Part shown: positions 53,591-61,722 of the stretch, in pieces | Layout of the letters: each line of letters opens with the position of its first letter | Position numbering within the stretch: the first letter of the stretch is position 1 | Made by a program: the position numbers and the translations under genes | Assembly: GCA_963762825.1 (NCBI GenBank) | Contig: CAVXLZ010000004.1 | Span: 62,001 to 126,000 of the forward strand | Direction of reading: 5' to 3' | Source of the DNA: Miltoncostaea sp963762825 | GTDB taxonomy: Bacteria; Actinomycetota; Thermoleophilia; Miltoncostaeales; Miltoncostaeaceae | DNA length: 64,000 nt | Notes under the pieces: generated by a model | Seen by the model: the letters and a program-made list of their open reading frames with translations, nothing else | What the model was told of the DNA's origin: nothing | The model's database searches: none

Positions 53591-54411
53591 GGCATGCCTT
53601 CGTGGCGAGCGCCACGGCGCTCGGCGCCCTCGCGCTGGCTTTCCTGCTGTTGCCGGTCGTCGCCATCTTCCTGCGCATCCCCCCGGGCACGCTGTGGTCG
53701 CAACTGGGGAGCGAGGTGGCGGTCGACGCCCTGCTGCTCAGCCTGCGCACGAGCCTCATCGCGAGCGCGCTGATCCTGATCGTCGGCACCCCGGCTGCCC
53801 ACCTGGTGGCAACCCACCGCTTCCCCGGCCGCAGGATCGCGATCACCCTGATCGAGCTCCCGCTGGTGATGCCGCCGGTCGTGGCCGGGATCGGCCTCTT
53901 CGCCGCCTTCGGGCGCGCCGGCCTCCTCGGCGAGGAGCTCGGTGCTCTCGGGGTGAGCATCCCGTTCACCGAGGCGGCGGTCGTGATGGCCGTCGCCTTC
54001 GTGGCGAGCCCCTTCTACATCCGTCAGGCGATCGCCTCCTTCGAGGCGGTCGATCCCACCGTGCTCGACGCCGCCCGCAGCCTCGGGGCGGGTCCGGGCC
54101 GGACGTTCTGGAGGATCTCCCTCCCCCTCGCCTCCGGGGGGCTCGTGGCGGGCTGGGCGCTCTCGTTCGCGCGCGGCCTGGGGGAGTTCGGGGCGACCAT
54201 CATCTTCGCCGGCAACCTCCAGGGCACCACGCAGACCCTGCCGCTCGCGGTCTACTCGGAGTTCGAGCGCGACTTCGACACGGCGCTCGCGATCGGCGGC
54301 CTCCTCATCATCGCCAGCGCGCTCATCCTGCTCACCGTAAAGGTGGCCTCACCATGGAACCGCCCCGACTCGCCGTCGATATCGACCTCCCCCGGCGCGA
54401 CTTCCGGCTGA
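53587..54411 (+). CDS. modB: molybdate ABC transporter permease
   Basis: A 274-residue permease with about five to six helices. The EAA-type loop is DAARSLGAGPGRTFWRISLPLASGGLVAG at about residues 160-188, followed by ARGLGEFGATIIFAGNLQGTTQTLPLAVY, a ModB hallmark. PLVMPPVVAGIGLFAAFGRAGLLG is the conserved N-terminal half. The C-terminal tail (WNRPDSPSISTSPGATSG) extends into modC, with 58 bases of overlap. Together with modA and modC it imports molybdate. Confidence 0.9.
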   Translation: MRHAFVASATALGALALAFLLLPVVAIFLRIPPGTLWSQLGSEVAVDALLLSLRTSLIASALILIVGTPAAHLVATHRFPGRRIAITLIELPLVMPPVVAGIGLFAAFGRAGLLGEELGALGVSIPFTEAAVVMAVAFVASPFYIRQAIASFEAVDPTVLDAARSLGAGPGRTFWRISLPLASGGLVAGWALSFARGLGEFGATIIFAGNLQGTTQTLPLAVYSEFERDFDTALAIGGLLIIASALILLTVKVASPWNRPDSPSISTSPGATSG

Positions 54412-55409
54412 CGCTCGCCCTGGCGGTCGGCACCGAGACCGTCGCGGTGGTGGGGCCCTCCGGAGCGGGCAAGTCGAGCCTGCTGCGCGCGATCGCCGGC
54501 CTCGAGCGGCCGGCCGCCGGACGTATCGCGGTCGACGGACACGCGCTGTTCGACTCGGCCGAGCGGGTGAACCTGCCACCCGAGCACAGGATGGTGGGGC
54601 TCGTCTTCCAGGAGTACGCCCTCTTCCCCCACATGACGGTGCTCCACAACGTCCGCTTCGGCGGGCGCCGGCGGGCACGCGAGCTGCTCGAGCGGCTGCG
54701 CATCGGGCACCTGGCCGACGCGCGCACTGGGTGGCTGTCGGGCGGCGAGCGTCAGCGGGTGGCGCTGGCGCGGGCGCTGGCCCGCGAGCCCCGGGTACTG
54801 CTGCTCGACGAACCGATGGCGGCGCTCGATCCGCAGACCCGGGCGGGAGTGCGCGGAGAGCTGCGCGAGTTGCTGCGCGAGCTCGGGCTTCCGACGCTCC
54901 TCGTGACCCACAGCTTCGGTGACGCGAGCGCACTGGCCGACCGGATCGCCGTGCTGGAGGGGGGGCGGCTGGTGCAGCAGGGGACTCCGGGCGAGCTCAT
55001 CGCCCGGCCGGCGGACCCGTTCGTGGCCAGCCTCACCGGGGCGAACCTGCTCGTGGGGGAGGTGGTCGGGCAGGAGGCCGGCCTGAGCGTGGTGCGGCTG
55101 GAGAGCGGGGCGCTGGTCTACTCCGGCGACCGCCTGGACGGCCATGTCGGGGTGGTCGTGAGCCCCTCCGAGATCACCCTCGCGCGGACCCCCGCCGCCG
55201 ACTCGACGCTGAACCACGTGCGCGGACCGATCACGTCGGTGGTGCGGCTGGCGAGCCGGGCGCGCGTGCAGGTGGCCTCCCTGACCGCCGAGATCACCAC
55301 CGTGTCGCTCGACCGGCTGGGCCTGGCCGAGGGCGACGACGCGGTCATGTCGTTCAAGGCCACCGGGACGAGCCTCGTGCCGATGGATGCAGGGCGGAGG
55401 CCCCTCTAG
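54354..55409 (+). CDS. modC: molybdate ABC transporter ATP-binding protein
   Basis: A 351-residue ATPase. It has Walker A GPSGAGKSSLLRAIAGLE at about residue 33, VFQEYALFPHMTVLHNV, signature LSGGERQRVALARALAREPRVLLLDEPMAALDPQTR and LLVTHSFGDASALADR. The last 70 residues form a Mop/TOBE domain (ADSTLNHVRGPITSVV...VMSFKATGTSLVPM) as in ModC. It drives molybdate import. ATG at 54354 lies inside the modB gene; the deep overlap suggests coupling. Its TAG shares bases with the convergent LtrA gene stop (CTAG). Confidence 0.9.
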   Translation: MEPPRLAVDIDLPRRDFRLTLALAVGTETVAVVGPSGAGKSSLLRAIAGLERPAAGRIAVDGHALFDSAERVNLPPEHRMVGLVFQEYALFPHMTVLHNVRFGGRRRARELLERLRIGHLADARTGWLSGGERQRVALARALAREPRVLLLDEPMAALDPQTRAGVRGELRELLRELGLPTLLVTHSFGDASALADRIAVLEGGRLVQQGTPGELIARPADPFVASLTGANLLVGEVVGQEAGLSVVRLESGALVYSGDRLDGHVGVVVSPSEITLARTPAADSTLNHVRGPITSVVRLASRARVQVASLTAEITTVSLDRLGLAEGDDAVMSFKATGTSLVPMDAGRRPL

Positions 55410-56593
55410 TGCGGCTCGGCCAGCTGGTGGCGGATCCGGTCGCGAGCCTCGGCGAAGCGGATCGCCTCGAAGGCGATCAGCAGTACAAGGATCGCCGCGA
55501 GGGCGATGATGCTCACGAGGGCGGGCACCTCGACGGCGAGGGGCACCAGGGCGACGAGCACGATCGCGGTCAACAGCCGCGGCAGGTTCAGCGTGTGGAC
55601 GTTGCGCAGGCGGAAGGCGACGTGCGCCAGCAGGTAGAGCGCGGTGCCCCCCAGAAGCGCGGACGCCGGAACCGCGTGCAGCGGGTCGCCGACGTGGCCG
55701 AGGGTCTTCTTCACGCCGAGCGCCAACAGGACGATGCCGGCGACCATCGGGAAGTGGAGATACGAGTACGAGTCGCGCGCGATCTCGTTCTGTTCGCGCC
55801 CGACGGCCGCGCTCGAGAGCCTGCGCTCGGCCACGAGGGCGACGACGTCGAAGTAGAGCCACCAGAGGGCTGCGGCGATGACGACCCCCGCCACGGCGGC
55901 GGCCACGACCCCCGCGCCGATCCCGGCCTCGGCGCCGACGCCGATCACGACGATCGACTCCCCGAGCGCGATGATGATGATCAGACCGTGGCGCTCGGCG
56001 AAGTGGCTCGGGACGAGCTTCCAGCCGTCGGAGCCGAAGAGGAAGGGGCCGGCTGTGTCGATCAGGAGGGCGACTCCCCAGAGAGCCCCCTGGAGCAGCC
56101 CGTCGGCGAACGCCGCCCCCACGAGCAGGCCCACCCCGATCGCCGTGCTGACCGCGAGCCCGACCACGGACGCGCGCAACCCGGCGTCCCCGCGGCTGGC
56201 CAGGACGAACAGGAGGATCTGGCCCACGCGCACAACCGCGTAGGCGCTCGCGAACAGCAGCCCGAGGTCCCCGAAGACCTCCGGCACGCAGAGCGATGCC
56301 ACGAGGAACGCCGCCATGGAGGCGAAGATCGCGATGCGGACGATCCCCTCCTCCGGGTCCACCACGCTCGTCAGCCACGCATAGCCCACCCACGCCCACC
56401 AGAGCACGCCCAGCACCAGCAGGCCCTTGACGACCCCCTCCCATGTGGGCTCCTCGGCCATCAGGGCGGTGCACTGGGTCAGCGCCAGCACGAACACGAG
56501 ATCGAAGAAGAGCTCGAGCGGAGTGACCCGCTCGGCCGTCCGGAGCACGGCGCGGGCCCGAGGAGGGCGGGCGGGCGGAACGGGGGAGCTCAC
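55406..56593 (-). CDS. LtrA-like low-temperature-requirement membrane protein
   Basis: A 395-residue protein with about ten to twelve helices. It opens with VTPLELFFDLVFVLALTQCTALM, the LtrA-family signature, and carries ERHGLIIIIALGESIVVIGVG in the middle, another conserved stretch with a Glu in a membrane segment. LtrA was linked to growth in the cold in Listeria, but its biochemical function is unknown. The GTG at 56591-56593 is used. It converges on modC with overlapping stop codons. Confidence 0.88.
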   Translation of the reverse strand: MSSPVPPARPPRARAVLRTAERVTPLELFFDLVFVLALTQCTALMAEEPTWEGVVKGLLVLGVLWWAWVGYAWLTSVVDPEEGIVRIAIFASMAAFLVASLCVPEVFGDLGLLFASAYAVVRVGQILLFVLASRGDAGLRASVVGLAVSTAIGVGLLVGAAFADGLLQGALWGVALLIDTAGPFLFGSDGWKLVPSHFAERHGLIIIIALGESIVVIGVGAEAGIGAGVVAAAVAGVVIAAALWWLYFDVVALVAERRLSSAAVGREQNEIARDSYSYLHFPMVAGIVLLALGVKKTLGHVGDPLHAVPASALLGGTALYLLAHVAFRLRNVHTLNLPRLLTAIVLVALVPLAVEVPALVSIIALAAILVLLIAFEAIRFAEARDRIRHQLAEPH

Positions 56594-56627
56594 GCGGCCA
56601 GTCTGCCCGTTGGCCGGCGACTCCGCC

Positions 56628-58196
56628 CTACCAGCGTCCGGGATCGCGGTACGAGCCCCAGGCGTCACGGAAGACGTCGCACATCTCGCCGATGGTCGCA
56701 TCGGCCCCCGCGGCGGCCACCAGATGGGGCATCACGTTGTCCTCGCCGGCACAGGCGGCGCGCAGCCCTGCGATCGCCTCCGCATGGGCGGCGCCGTCGC
56801 GCGCCGCGCGCAGGGCGGACACCCGCTCCACCTGGCGCGCCTCGACCGCCGGGTCGGGGCGATGGATCGGGGGGTCCTCGCCCTCCCCGTCGACGTGCGC
56901 GTTGACCCCCACCACCCGGCGCTCGCCCCGCTCGAACTCGCGCTGGTAGGCGTACGCCGCATCGGCGATCTCGGCCTGCGGGAAGCCGGCCTCCACGGCG
57001 GCCACCATCCCGCCCATCGCATCGATGCGCGCGATGTAGTCGCGCGCCTGGCGCTCGAGCTCGTCGGTGAGGGCCTCCACGTAGTACGAGCCGCCGAGCG
57101 GATCGGCGACCGCGGTCACGCCGGTCTCCTCGGCGATCATCTGCTGGGTCCGCAGGGCGAGGGTCGCCGACTCGGGGGTCGGGATGCCGAGAGTCTCGTC
57201 GTAGGCGTTGGTGTGCAGGCTCTGCGTGCCGGCCAGCACCGCGCCGAGGGCCTCGATGGCCACCCGGGCGAGGTTGAGCATCGGCTGCTGGGCGGTGAGC
57301 GAGACGCCCGAGGTCTGGAGGTGCGTGCGCATCTGCCACGAGCGCGGGTCGCGCGCACCCACGCGCTCACGCATGAGGGTCGCCCAGAGGCGGCGCGCCG
57401 CGCGCACCTTTGCGATCTCCTCGAAGAGCTCGATGTGGAGGTTGAAGAAGAACGAGAAACGCGGCAGAAAGCTGTCGGGGTCGACGCCGCGCGCGGTCAG
57501 GTGCTCCACGTACGCGAGCCCGTCGGCGAGGGTGAACGCGAGCTCCTGAGCGGCGGTCGAGCCGGCCTCGCGGATGTGGTACCCACTCACCGAGACCGGG
57601 TGCCAGAGCGGCATCTCCTCGGCGCACCAGGCGATCAGGTCGCCGATCAGGCGCATCGAGGGCCGCTCGGGCACCACCCACTCCTTCTGGGCGATGAACT
57701 CCTTCAGGATGTCGGCCTGGAGGGTGCCGCGCAGGCGCGCCGGCTCGACCCCCGATCGCTGGGCCGCCGCCACGAAGAGGGCGAGCGCGACCGGCGCCGG
57801 GCCCGAGATGGTGAGCGAGGTCGACACGCCGCCGAGGTCGATCCCGGCGTACAGGCGCTGCATGTCCTCGGCCGAGGCGGCCGAGACCCCCTCGCAGCCG
57901 ACCTCGCCCAGCGACAGCGGGTGGTCGGGGTCGAAGCCCATCAGGGTGGGCATGTCGAACGCGGTCGAGAGCCCGGTCTGGCCGCTCTCGAGCAGGTGGC
58001 GAAAACGGGCGTTGGTGTCCTCCGGGGAGCCGAATCCGGCGAACATCCGCATCGTCCAGGGGCGGGTGCGGTACATCTGGGCGTGCAGCCCGCGCGTGTA
58101 CGGATACTCGCCAGGCGGCTCCGGCGACGCGCCCGACCCGTACACCGGATCGAGCGGAATGCCCGAGACGGTCCTCACTATCCTTGTGGCGCTCAT
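56628..58196 (-). CDS. acyl-CoA mutase large subunit (methylmalonyl-CoA mutase type)
   Basis: A 522-residue substrate-binding TIM-barrel subunit. It has YPYTRGLHAQMYRTRPWTMRMFAGFGSPEDTNARFR, GLSTAFDMPTLMGFDPDHPLSLGEVG, LHTNAYDETLGIPTPESATLALRTQQM and DPLGGSYYVEALTDELE, all typical of the family. The C-terminal cobalamin-binding domain is missing, so a separate small B12 subunit must be encoded elsewhere. The Y-R-T-R-P-W-T site is nearer to methylmalonyl/ethylmalonyl-type than to classic MCM, and the substrate is uncertain. The ATG at 58196 follows GGGAG. Confidence 0.88.
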   Translation of the reverse strand: MSATRIVRTVSGIPLDPVYGSGASPEPPGEYPYTRGLHAQMYRTRPWTMRMFAGFGSPEDTNARFRHLLESGQTGLSTAFDMPTLMGFDPDHPLSLGEVGCEGVSAASAEDMQRLYAGIDLGGVSTSLTISGPAPVALALFVAAAQRSGVEPARLRGTLQADILKEFIAQKEWVVPERPSMRLIGDLIAWCAEEMPLWHPVSVSGYHIREAGSTAAQELAFTLADGLAYVEHLTARGVDPDSFLPRFSFFFNLHIELFEEIAKVRAARRLWATLMRERVGARDPRSWQMRTHLQTSGVSLTAQQPMLNLARVAIEALGAVLAGTQSLHTNAYDETLGIPTPESATLALRTQQMIAEETGVTAVADPLGGSYYVEALTDELERQARDYIARIDAMGGMVAAVEAGFPQAEIADAAYAYQREFERGERRVVGVNAHVDGEGEDPPIHRPDPAVEARQVERVSALRAARDGAAHAEAIAGLRAACAGEDNVMPHLVAAAGADATIGEMCDVFRDAWGSYRDPGRW

Positions 58197-58235
58197 GGTG
58201 GTCTCCCTGAGAGGTTGTCCCCATGACTCGGCGCG

Positions 58236-58415
58236 ATGCTCGACCATCGCCCCGGCCGGTACAACCCCGACGTTGACGACCGGCTCGATCGCAGCGGCTT
58301 CCTGTGCTGGCAGCGGACCTACTACGGGGCCAACCTGCCGCGCCTCATCCACGTGAAGTCGCGCCACGACCCGGACGCCCCCCTCCTCCCCCGCCAGTGC
58401 ATCCCCACGCGCTGA
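58236..58415 (+). CDS. small protein of unknown function
   Basis: A 59-residue open frame running away from the mutase gene. The product is not low-complexity: it has LDRSGFLCWQRTYYGANLPRLIHVKSRHD in the centre, with aromatic residues and two cysteines (SGFLCWQ and PRQCIP). The predicted third codon positions are GC-rich as in real genes here. No strong ribosome site is visible before the ATG at 58236 and no family is recognised. It shares a 39-base intergenic region with the mutase gene. Confidence 0.45.
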   Translation: MLDHRPGRYNPDVDDRLDRSGFLCWQRTYYGANLPRLIHVKSRHDPDAPLLPRQCIPTR

Positions 58416-58427
58416 GGCGTATGGGGC

Positions 58428-58456
58428 TTGACCGCATCGGTAACTCTGTTGTTACC
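58428..58456 (+). promoter_or_regulatory. promoter region with GGTAAC/GTTACC inverted repeat
   Basis: TTGACC at 58428-58433 can act as -35. A 6-bp inverted repeat GGTAAC-N6-GTTACC at 58439-58456 overlaps the spacer and the -10 area, an arrangement typical of a repressor site. Downstream genes are the small monomeric protein and the SRPBCC protein. Confidence 0.45.
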
Positions 58457-58492
58457 TATTGCCCTGCGGGTGCAACGACTGGGAGGTGGGGC

Positions 58493-58798
58493 GTGCCGGG
58501 TGCCATCGTCGTCCGCTATCGAACGGCTCCCGAGCGCCGGGAGGAGAACAAGGGCCTCGTGCAGGCCGTCTTCGCCGGGCTGGCGCGGGCAGAGCCCGCC
58601 GGCCTTCGATACGCCGCCCTCCGGCTCGATGGCGGCGCCGAGTTCCTGCACCTGGCGCTCCTCGAGGAGGGGGAGCCGAATCCGCTCGTCGCGCTCCCCG
58701 CGTTCCAGGCGTTCCAGAGCGGCATCGCGGAGCGCTGCGACGAACAACCCACCGCGGCAGCGGCGACGGTCGTCGGCGCCTACCGGATGTGGGGATGA
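58493..58798 (+). CDS. small protein, possibly dimeric alpha/beta-barrel type
   Basis: A 101-residue protein with IVVRYRTAPERREENKGLVQAVFAGLA, RYAALRLDGGAEFLHLAL, PLVALPAFQAFQSGIAERCDEQP and VVGAYRMW. The length and beta-alpha pattern fit a ferredoxin-like dimeric barrel such as antibiotic-biosynthesis monooxygenase-like proteins. Enzymatic function is unknown. GTG at 58493 has GGGAGG upstream; longer in-frame sequence before it is Pro/Arg-rich and rejected. Its TGA overlaps the ATG of the next gene (ATGA). Confidence 0.78.
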   Translation: MPGAIVVRYRTAPERREENKGLVQAVFAGLARAEPAGLRYAALRLDGGAEFLHLALLEEGEPNPLVALPAFQAFQSGIAERCDEQPTAAAATVVGAYRMWG

Positions 58799-59289
58799 GC
58801 GGGTCGTCCTCGGTCGGCGACGAGCGCCCGGACATGCCGGCGAACGGAGTCGCCACCTCCACCGGATCGACCTTCTCGCGGCGATGCTCGGTGTCGATCG
58901 ACATCGCCGCGGCGCCCGAGCGTGTGTGGCGGATCCTCACTGATGCCGCCGGCTTCCCCCGCTGGAACTCCACCGTCACCACCCTCACGGGTGACATCGC
59001 ACTCGACGAACGACTGGAGCTGAGGGTCCCGGTCTCCGATCGGACCTTCCGGGTCACGGTGACCGAGTTCGCCGCGCCCTCGCGGATGGTGTGGGCCGAC
59101 GGCTTCGCGCCCGCATTCCGCGGCGTGCGTGTCTACACCCTCGCGCCCTCCGGGCGGGGGACGCGCTTCACCATGGCCGAGACCTTCAGCGGGCTGCTGC
59201 TGCCGATGCTCGCACGCACGCTTCCCGATTTCGTGCCGGTCTTCGAGCAGTACGCCGCCGACCTCAAACGCGAGGCCGAGGGATCCTGA
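58795..59289 (+). CDS. SRPBCC-family protein
   Basis: A 164-residue polyketide-cyclase/dehydrase-like protein. After a 30-residue hydrophilic start comes CSVSIDIAAAPERVWRILTDAAGFPRWNSTVTTLTGDI, the standard SRPBCC opening (VDIAAPPERVW-like), and YTLAPSGRGTRFTMAETFSGLLLPMLARTLPDF with the C-terminal helix. The ligand is unknown. It is translationally coupled to the upstream small protein and ends at a strong terminator. A repressor-like inverted repeat upstream suggests regulated expression of both. Confidence 0.8.
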   Translation: MSGSSSVGDERPDMPANGVATSTGSTFSRRCSVSIDIAAAPERVWRILTDAAGFPRWNSTVTTLTGDIALDERLELRVPVSDRTFRVTVTEFAAPSRMVWADGFAPAFRGVRVYTLAPSGRGTRFTMAETFSGLLLPMLARTLPDFVPVFEQYAADLKREAEGS

Positions 59290-59296
59290 CCGGCAT

Positions 59297-59332
59297 CCTC
59301 CGAGGGCGCCCGGGCGGGGGCGCCCTCGGAGG
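59297..59332. terminator. perfect 14-bp terminator hairpin
   Basis: Arms 59297-59310 and 59319-59332 (CCTCCGAGGGCGCC and complement) pair fully around an 8-base GC loop. It lies between the convergent SRPBCC and glycoside hydrolase-like genes. Confidence 0.8.
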
Positions 59333-59340
59333 CCGTGTCG

Positions 59341-60501
59341 CTACCTGGCGAGCTCTGCCCGCAGCGCCCGGGGGATCGCGCGACCGGCGAGCCTGCGGAA
59401 CGGTGCGTAGCTCGGCTGCCTGACGCCCGCCTCGGTGATCAGCCCACCCGGCCAGTTGATGTTGTCCTGGAGGTTGAACCAGACCACCGCCGCCACCCGC
59501 GAGCTCTTCACCGTCTTCAGGTTGAAGATCTGCTTCATATAGCGCGCCTGCGTCTTGGGGCTCACCTTCACCTTGCGGAAGGGGGTCGTCTCGGTGGTGT
59601 AGCCGGCCTCGGTGATGTAGAGCTTCATGCCCCGCTTCTTGCGGTCGAGGGTCGCGAAGATCTGCGGCAGGCTGGACCAGGTGGGGAAGGCCTTGTTGTA
59701 GCTCCGCGACCGGAACAGCGGCCCCCGCGAGGGGTAGATGTGCTGCGAGTAGGCGTTGAACTTGACCCGCTTGTCGCGCACGAGGCCGTTCATCCACACC
59801 TTCGCGCCGATGTTGCCGTTGCCGCTGCTGCTGCGCGGGCCGCCGACGCCGGCGATGACGATGGCGCGCTTGTTGGCGCGCTTGATGTTGGTGTAGCCGG
59901 CCCTCACGAGGCCCTTGTACTTGCCGAGGTTGCTGCGCCCGTTGAAGCGGAAGAACGCCTTCAGGTTGGGCTCGTTCCAGATCTCGAAGTGGCGCACGCG
60001 CGGCAGCCGGGTCGAGCCGCCGGCGGGCGTGAACCTGCCGCTGTAGCGCGTGGCGACCGCCCTCATGAAGGCGCCGAAGGCTGCCGTCGTCGGGGCGTCC
60101 GGGTCGTAGAGCGTCTCCTGCGGGTCGTCGCGGCCGGCGATCGCCCAGCTCGGCGTGGCATACGTGCTGACGATCGGCGTGATCTTCGCCGCGGCGAGAC
60201 CGGTGAAGATCGCGTCGAGCCGGCTCCAGTCGTACGCCGGGTCGTTCGGGTTCCGCGGGTTCGCCGGTCGCGTCGGTGCCACCAGCTGCCAGAGGATGTC
60301 CACCCGGGTGACCTTCACCCGAGTGTCCTTCACCAACTGGACCCGGTTGGGGATCTCCGAGAGCGGAGCCGTGGCCAGGACGTCGTCCTGGATCGCGGTG
60401 ACACCGGCGACGCCGGTCGCTGGCACCGCGAGCGCGACGGCCGCCACCGCGACCGCCAGTCCGGTCGTGGCGTTCCGTCGCTTTCTGGCCTGTGATCTCA
60501 C
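59341..60501 (-). CDS. secreted glycoside hydrolase, clan GH-A-like
   Basis: A 386-residue secreted protein. A signal peptide (ATTGLAVAVAAVALAVPATGVAG) is followed by a TIM-barrel-like domain: VTRVDILWQLVAPTRP, PIVSTYATPSWAIAG, the acid/base Glu in HFEIWNEPNLKAFF at about residue 176, and the nucleophile Glu in LYITEAGYTTE at about 297. The two Glu at the ends of strands 4 and 7 are typical of clan GH-A (GH5/GH39-like). Substrate is unknown. GTG at 60499-60501 with GAGGAGA upstream is preferred to a longer start at 60546. Confidence 0.85.
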   Translation of the reverse strand: MRSQARKRRNATTGLAVAVAAVALAVPATGVAGVTAIQDDVLATAPLSEIPNRVQLVKDTRVKVTRVDILWQLVAPTRPANPRNPNDPAYDWSRLDAIFTGLAAAKITPIVSTYATPSWAIAGRDDPQETLYDPDAPTTAAFGAFMRAVATRYSGRFTPAGGSTRLPRVRHFEIWNEPNLKAFFRFNGRSNLGKYKGLVRAGYTNIKRANKRAIVIAGVGGPRSSSGNGNIGAKVWMNGLVRDKRVKFNAYSQHIYPSRGPLFRSRSYNKAFPTWSSLPQIFATLDRKKRGMKLYITEAGYTTETTPFRKVKVSPKTQARYMKQIFNLKTVKSSRVAAVVWFNLQDNINWPGGLITEAGVRQPSYAPFRRLAGRAIPRALRAELAR

Positions 60502-60582
60502 CGATCTGTCTCCTCGTTCGACTCTCGGGCGCGGCGAGCGTACCAACGCTCCACTCGCCCGCTCTGTCGGGTTTACCTCGGC

Positions 60583-61044
60583 CTAACGCCTCTCGTCGAA
60601 GAAGCTTCGCAATAGGGAGAGGGCCTCGGTCGCGAGCACACCCCCCTGCACCTCCACACGGTGCAGCAGCCGTGGATCGTGGAGGGGGTTTATCACGGTC
60701 CCGGCGGCGCCCACCTTCTGGTCGGGTGCGCCGTACACCACGCGCGCGATGCGGGCCTGCTGGATGGCGCCGGCGCACATCGGGCACGGCTCCAGCGTGC
60801 AGTACAGAACCGAGCCCAGCAGACGCCACCCGCCGAGCGTCATGGCGGCCGCGCGCAGGGCCAGGATCTCCGCATGCGCGGTCGGGTCGCCGCGCTCCTC
60901 GCGCTCGTTGTGGGCCGAGCCCACCACCTCGCCCTCGTGCACCACCACGCAGCCCACCGGCACGTCGTCGTGGGCGGCCGCCTCGACCGCCTCTCGCAGG
61001 GCCATCCGCATGAAGTGCTCATCGCGTGGGAAGACGCGGGTCAT
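60583..61044 (-). CDS. tadA: tRNA-specific adenosine deaminase
   Basis: A 153-residue zinc deaminase. Motifs: AREAVEAAAHDDVPVGCVVVHEGEVVG, DPTAHAEILAL (His ligand and catalytic Glu) and LYCTLEPCPMCAGAI (two Cys ligands), followed by VVYGAPDQKVGAAGTVINPLHDPRLLHRVEVQGGV, the TadA-type C-terminal part. It converts A34 to inosine in tRNA-Arg(ACG). The ATG at 61044 is used. It is divergent from the MOSC gene by 27 bases. Confidence 0.9.
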   Translation of the reverse strand: MTRVFPRDEHFMRMALREAVEAAAHDDVPVGCVVVHEGEVVGSAHNEREERGDPTAHAEILALRAAAMTLGGWRLLGSVLYCTLEPCPMCAGAIQQARIARVVYGAPDQKVGAAGTVINPLHDPRLLHRVEVQGGVLATEALSLLRSFFDERR

Positions 61045-61071
61045 GGCGGTGAGACTAGAGTCTTCCAGAGC

Positions 61072-61722
61072 ATGCGCATCGTCTCGGTCAACGTTGGTCT
61101 TCCCCGCGACCTCGCCCACCGCGACGGCGTCGTGTCGAGCGGCATCGTGAAGGAGCCCGTGGAGGGGCCGGTGGCAGTCGGCGCGACCAACCTGGCCGGC
61201 GACGGGCAGGCCGATCTCAGCGTGCACGGCGGCATCGACAAGGCGGTCTACGCCTACCCCCACGAGCACTACGCCGCCTGGGCCCGCCAGCTCGGGCGCG
61301 ACGACCTCACGCCCGGGTGGTTCGGCGAGAACCTTACCGTGGAGGGGCTGCTCGAGGATGAGGTGCGCATCGGCGACGTCCTGCGCGCCGGAAGCGCCGT
61401 CTTCGCCGTGAGCCAGCCGCGGGTGCCGTGCTTCAAGCTGGCGATCCGGATGGGCGACCCGGGCTTCGCGAAGCCCTTCCTCGGCAGCGGCCGGGTGGGC
61501 TTCTACCTGCGGGTGCTCGGCGAGGGCGAGATCCGGGCCGGCGATCCCATCGCCCGGGAGCCGACCACCGAGCTCTCGATGAGCGTCGCCGAGGTGGCCG
61601 GTCTTCTCGGCAGCAGGACGAGCGCGGCCGACCTCGACCGCGGGGCGGCCATCGCGGCGCTCCCGCTCGGCTGGCGGGAGTCGTTCGCCCAGCGGGCGGT
61701 CGCTACGCGGCGAGCTCGATGA
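61072..61722 (+). CDS. MOSC-domain protein (YiiM-like)
   Basis: A 216-residue MOSC protein. It shows VNVGLPRDL, DLSVHGGIDKAVYAYPHEHYAAW, FGENLTVEGLLEDEVRIGDVLR and VSQPRVPCFKLAIRMGDPGFAKPF, with the conserved Cys that binds sulfur or molybdopterin-linked substrates. YiiM of E. coli reduces 6-hydroxylaminopurine using molybdenum cofactor. A nearby molybdate uptake operon (52.4-55.4 kb) fits a need for molybdenum. Its end overlaps the convergent membrane-protein gene by 20 bases. Confidence 0.88.
   Translation: MRIVSVNVGLPRDLAHRDGVVSSGIVKEPVEGPVAVGATNLAGDGQADLSVHGGIDKAVYAYPHEHYAAWARQLGRDDLTPGWFGENLTVEGLLEDEVRIGDVLRAGSAVFAVSQPRVPCFKLAIRMGDPGFAKPFLGSGRVGFYLRVLGEGEIRAGDPIAREPTTELSMSVAEVAGLLGSRTSAADLDRGAAIAALPLGWRESFAQRAVATRRAR

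Noticed and set aside
58304..58492. N-terminal extension of the small protein at 58493
   Set aside because: The extension is Pro/Arg-rich, overlaps a promoter-like region with an inverted repeat, and a good ribosome site precedes the internal GTG.
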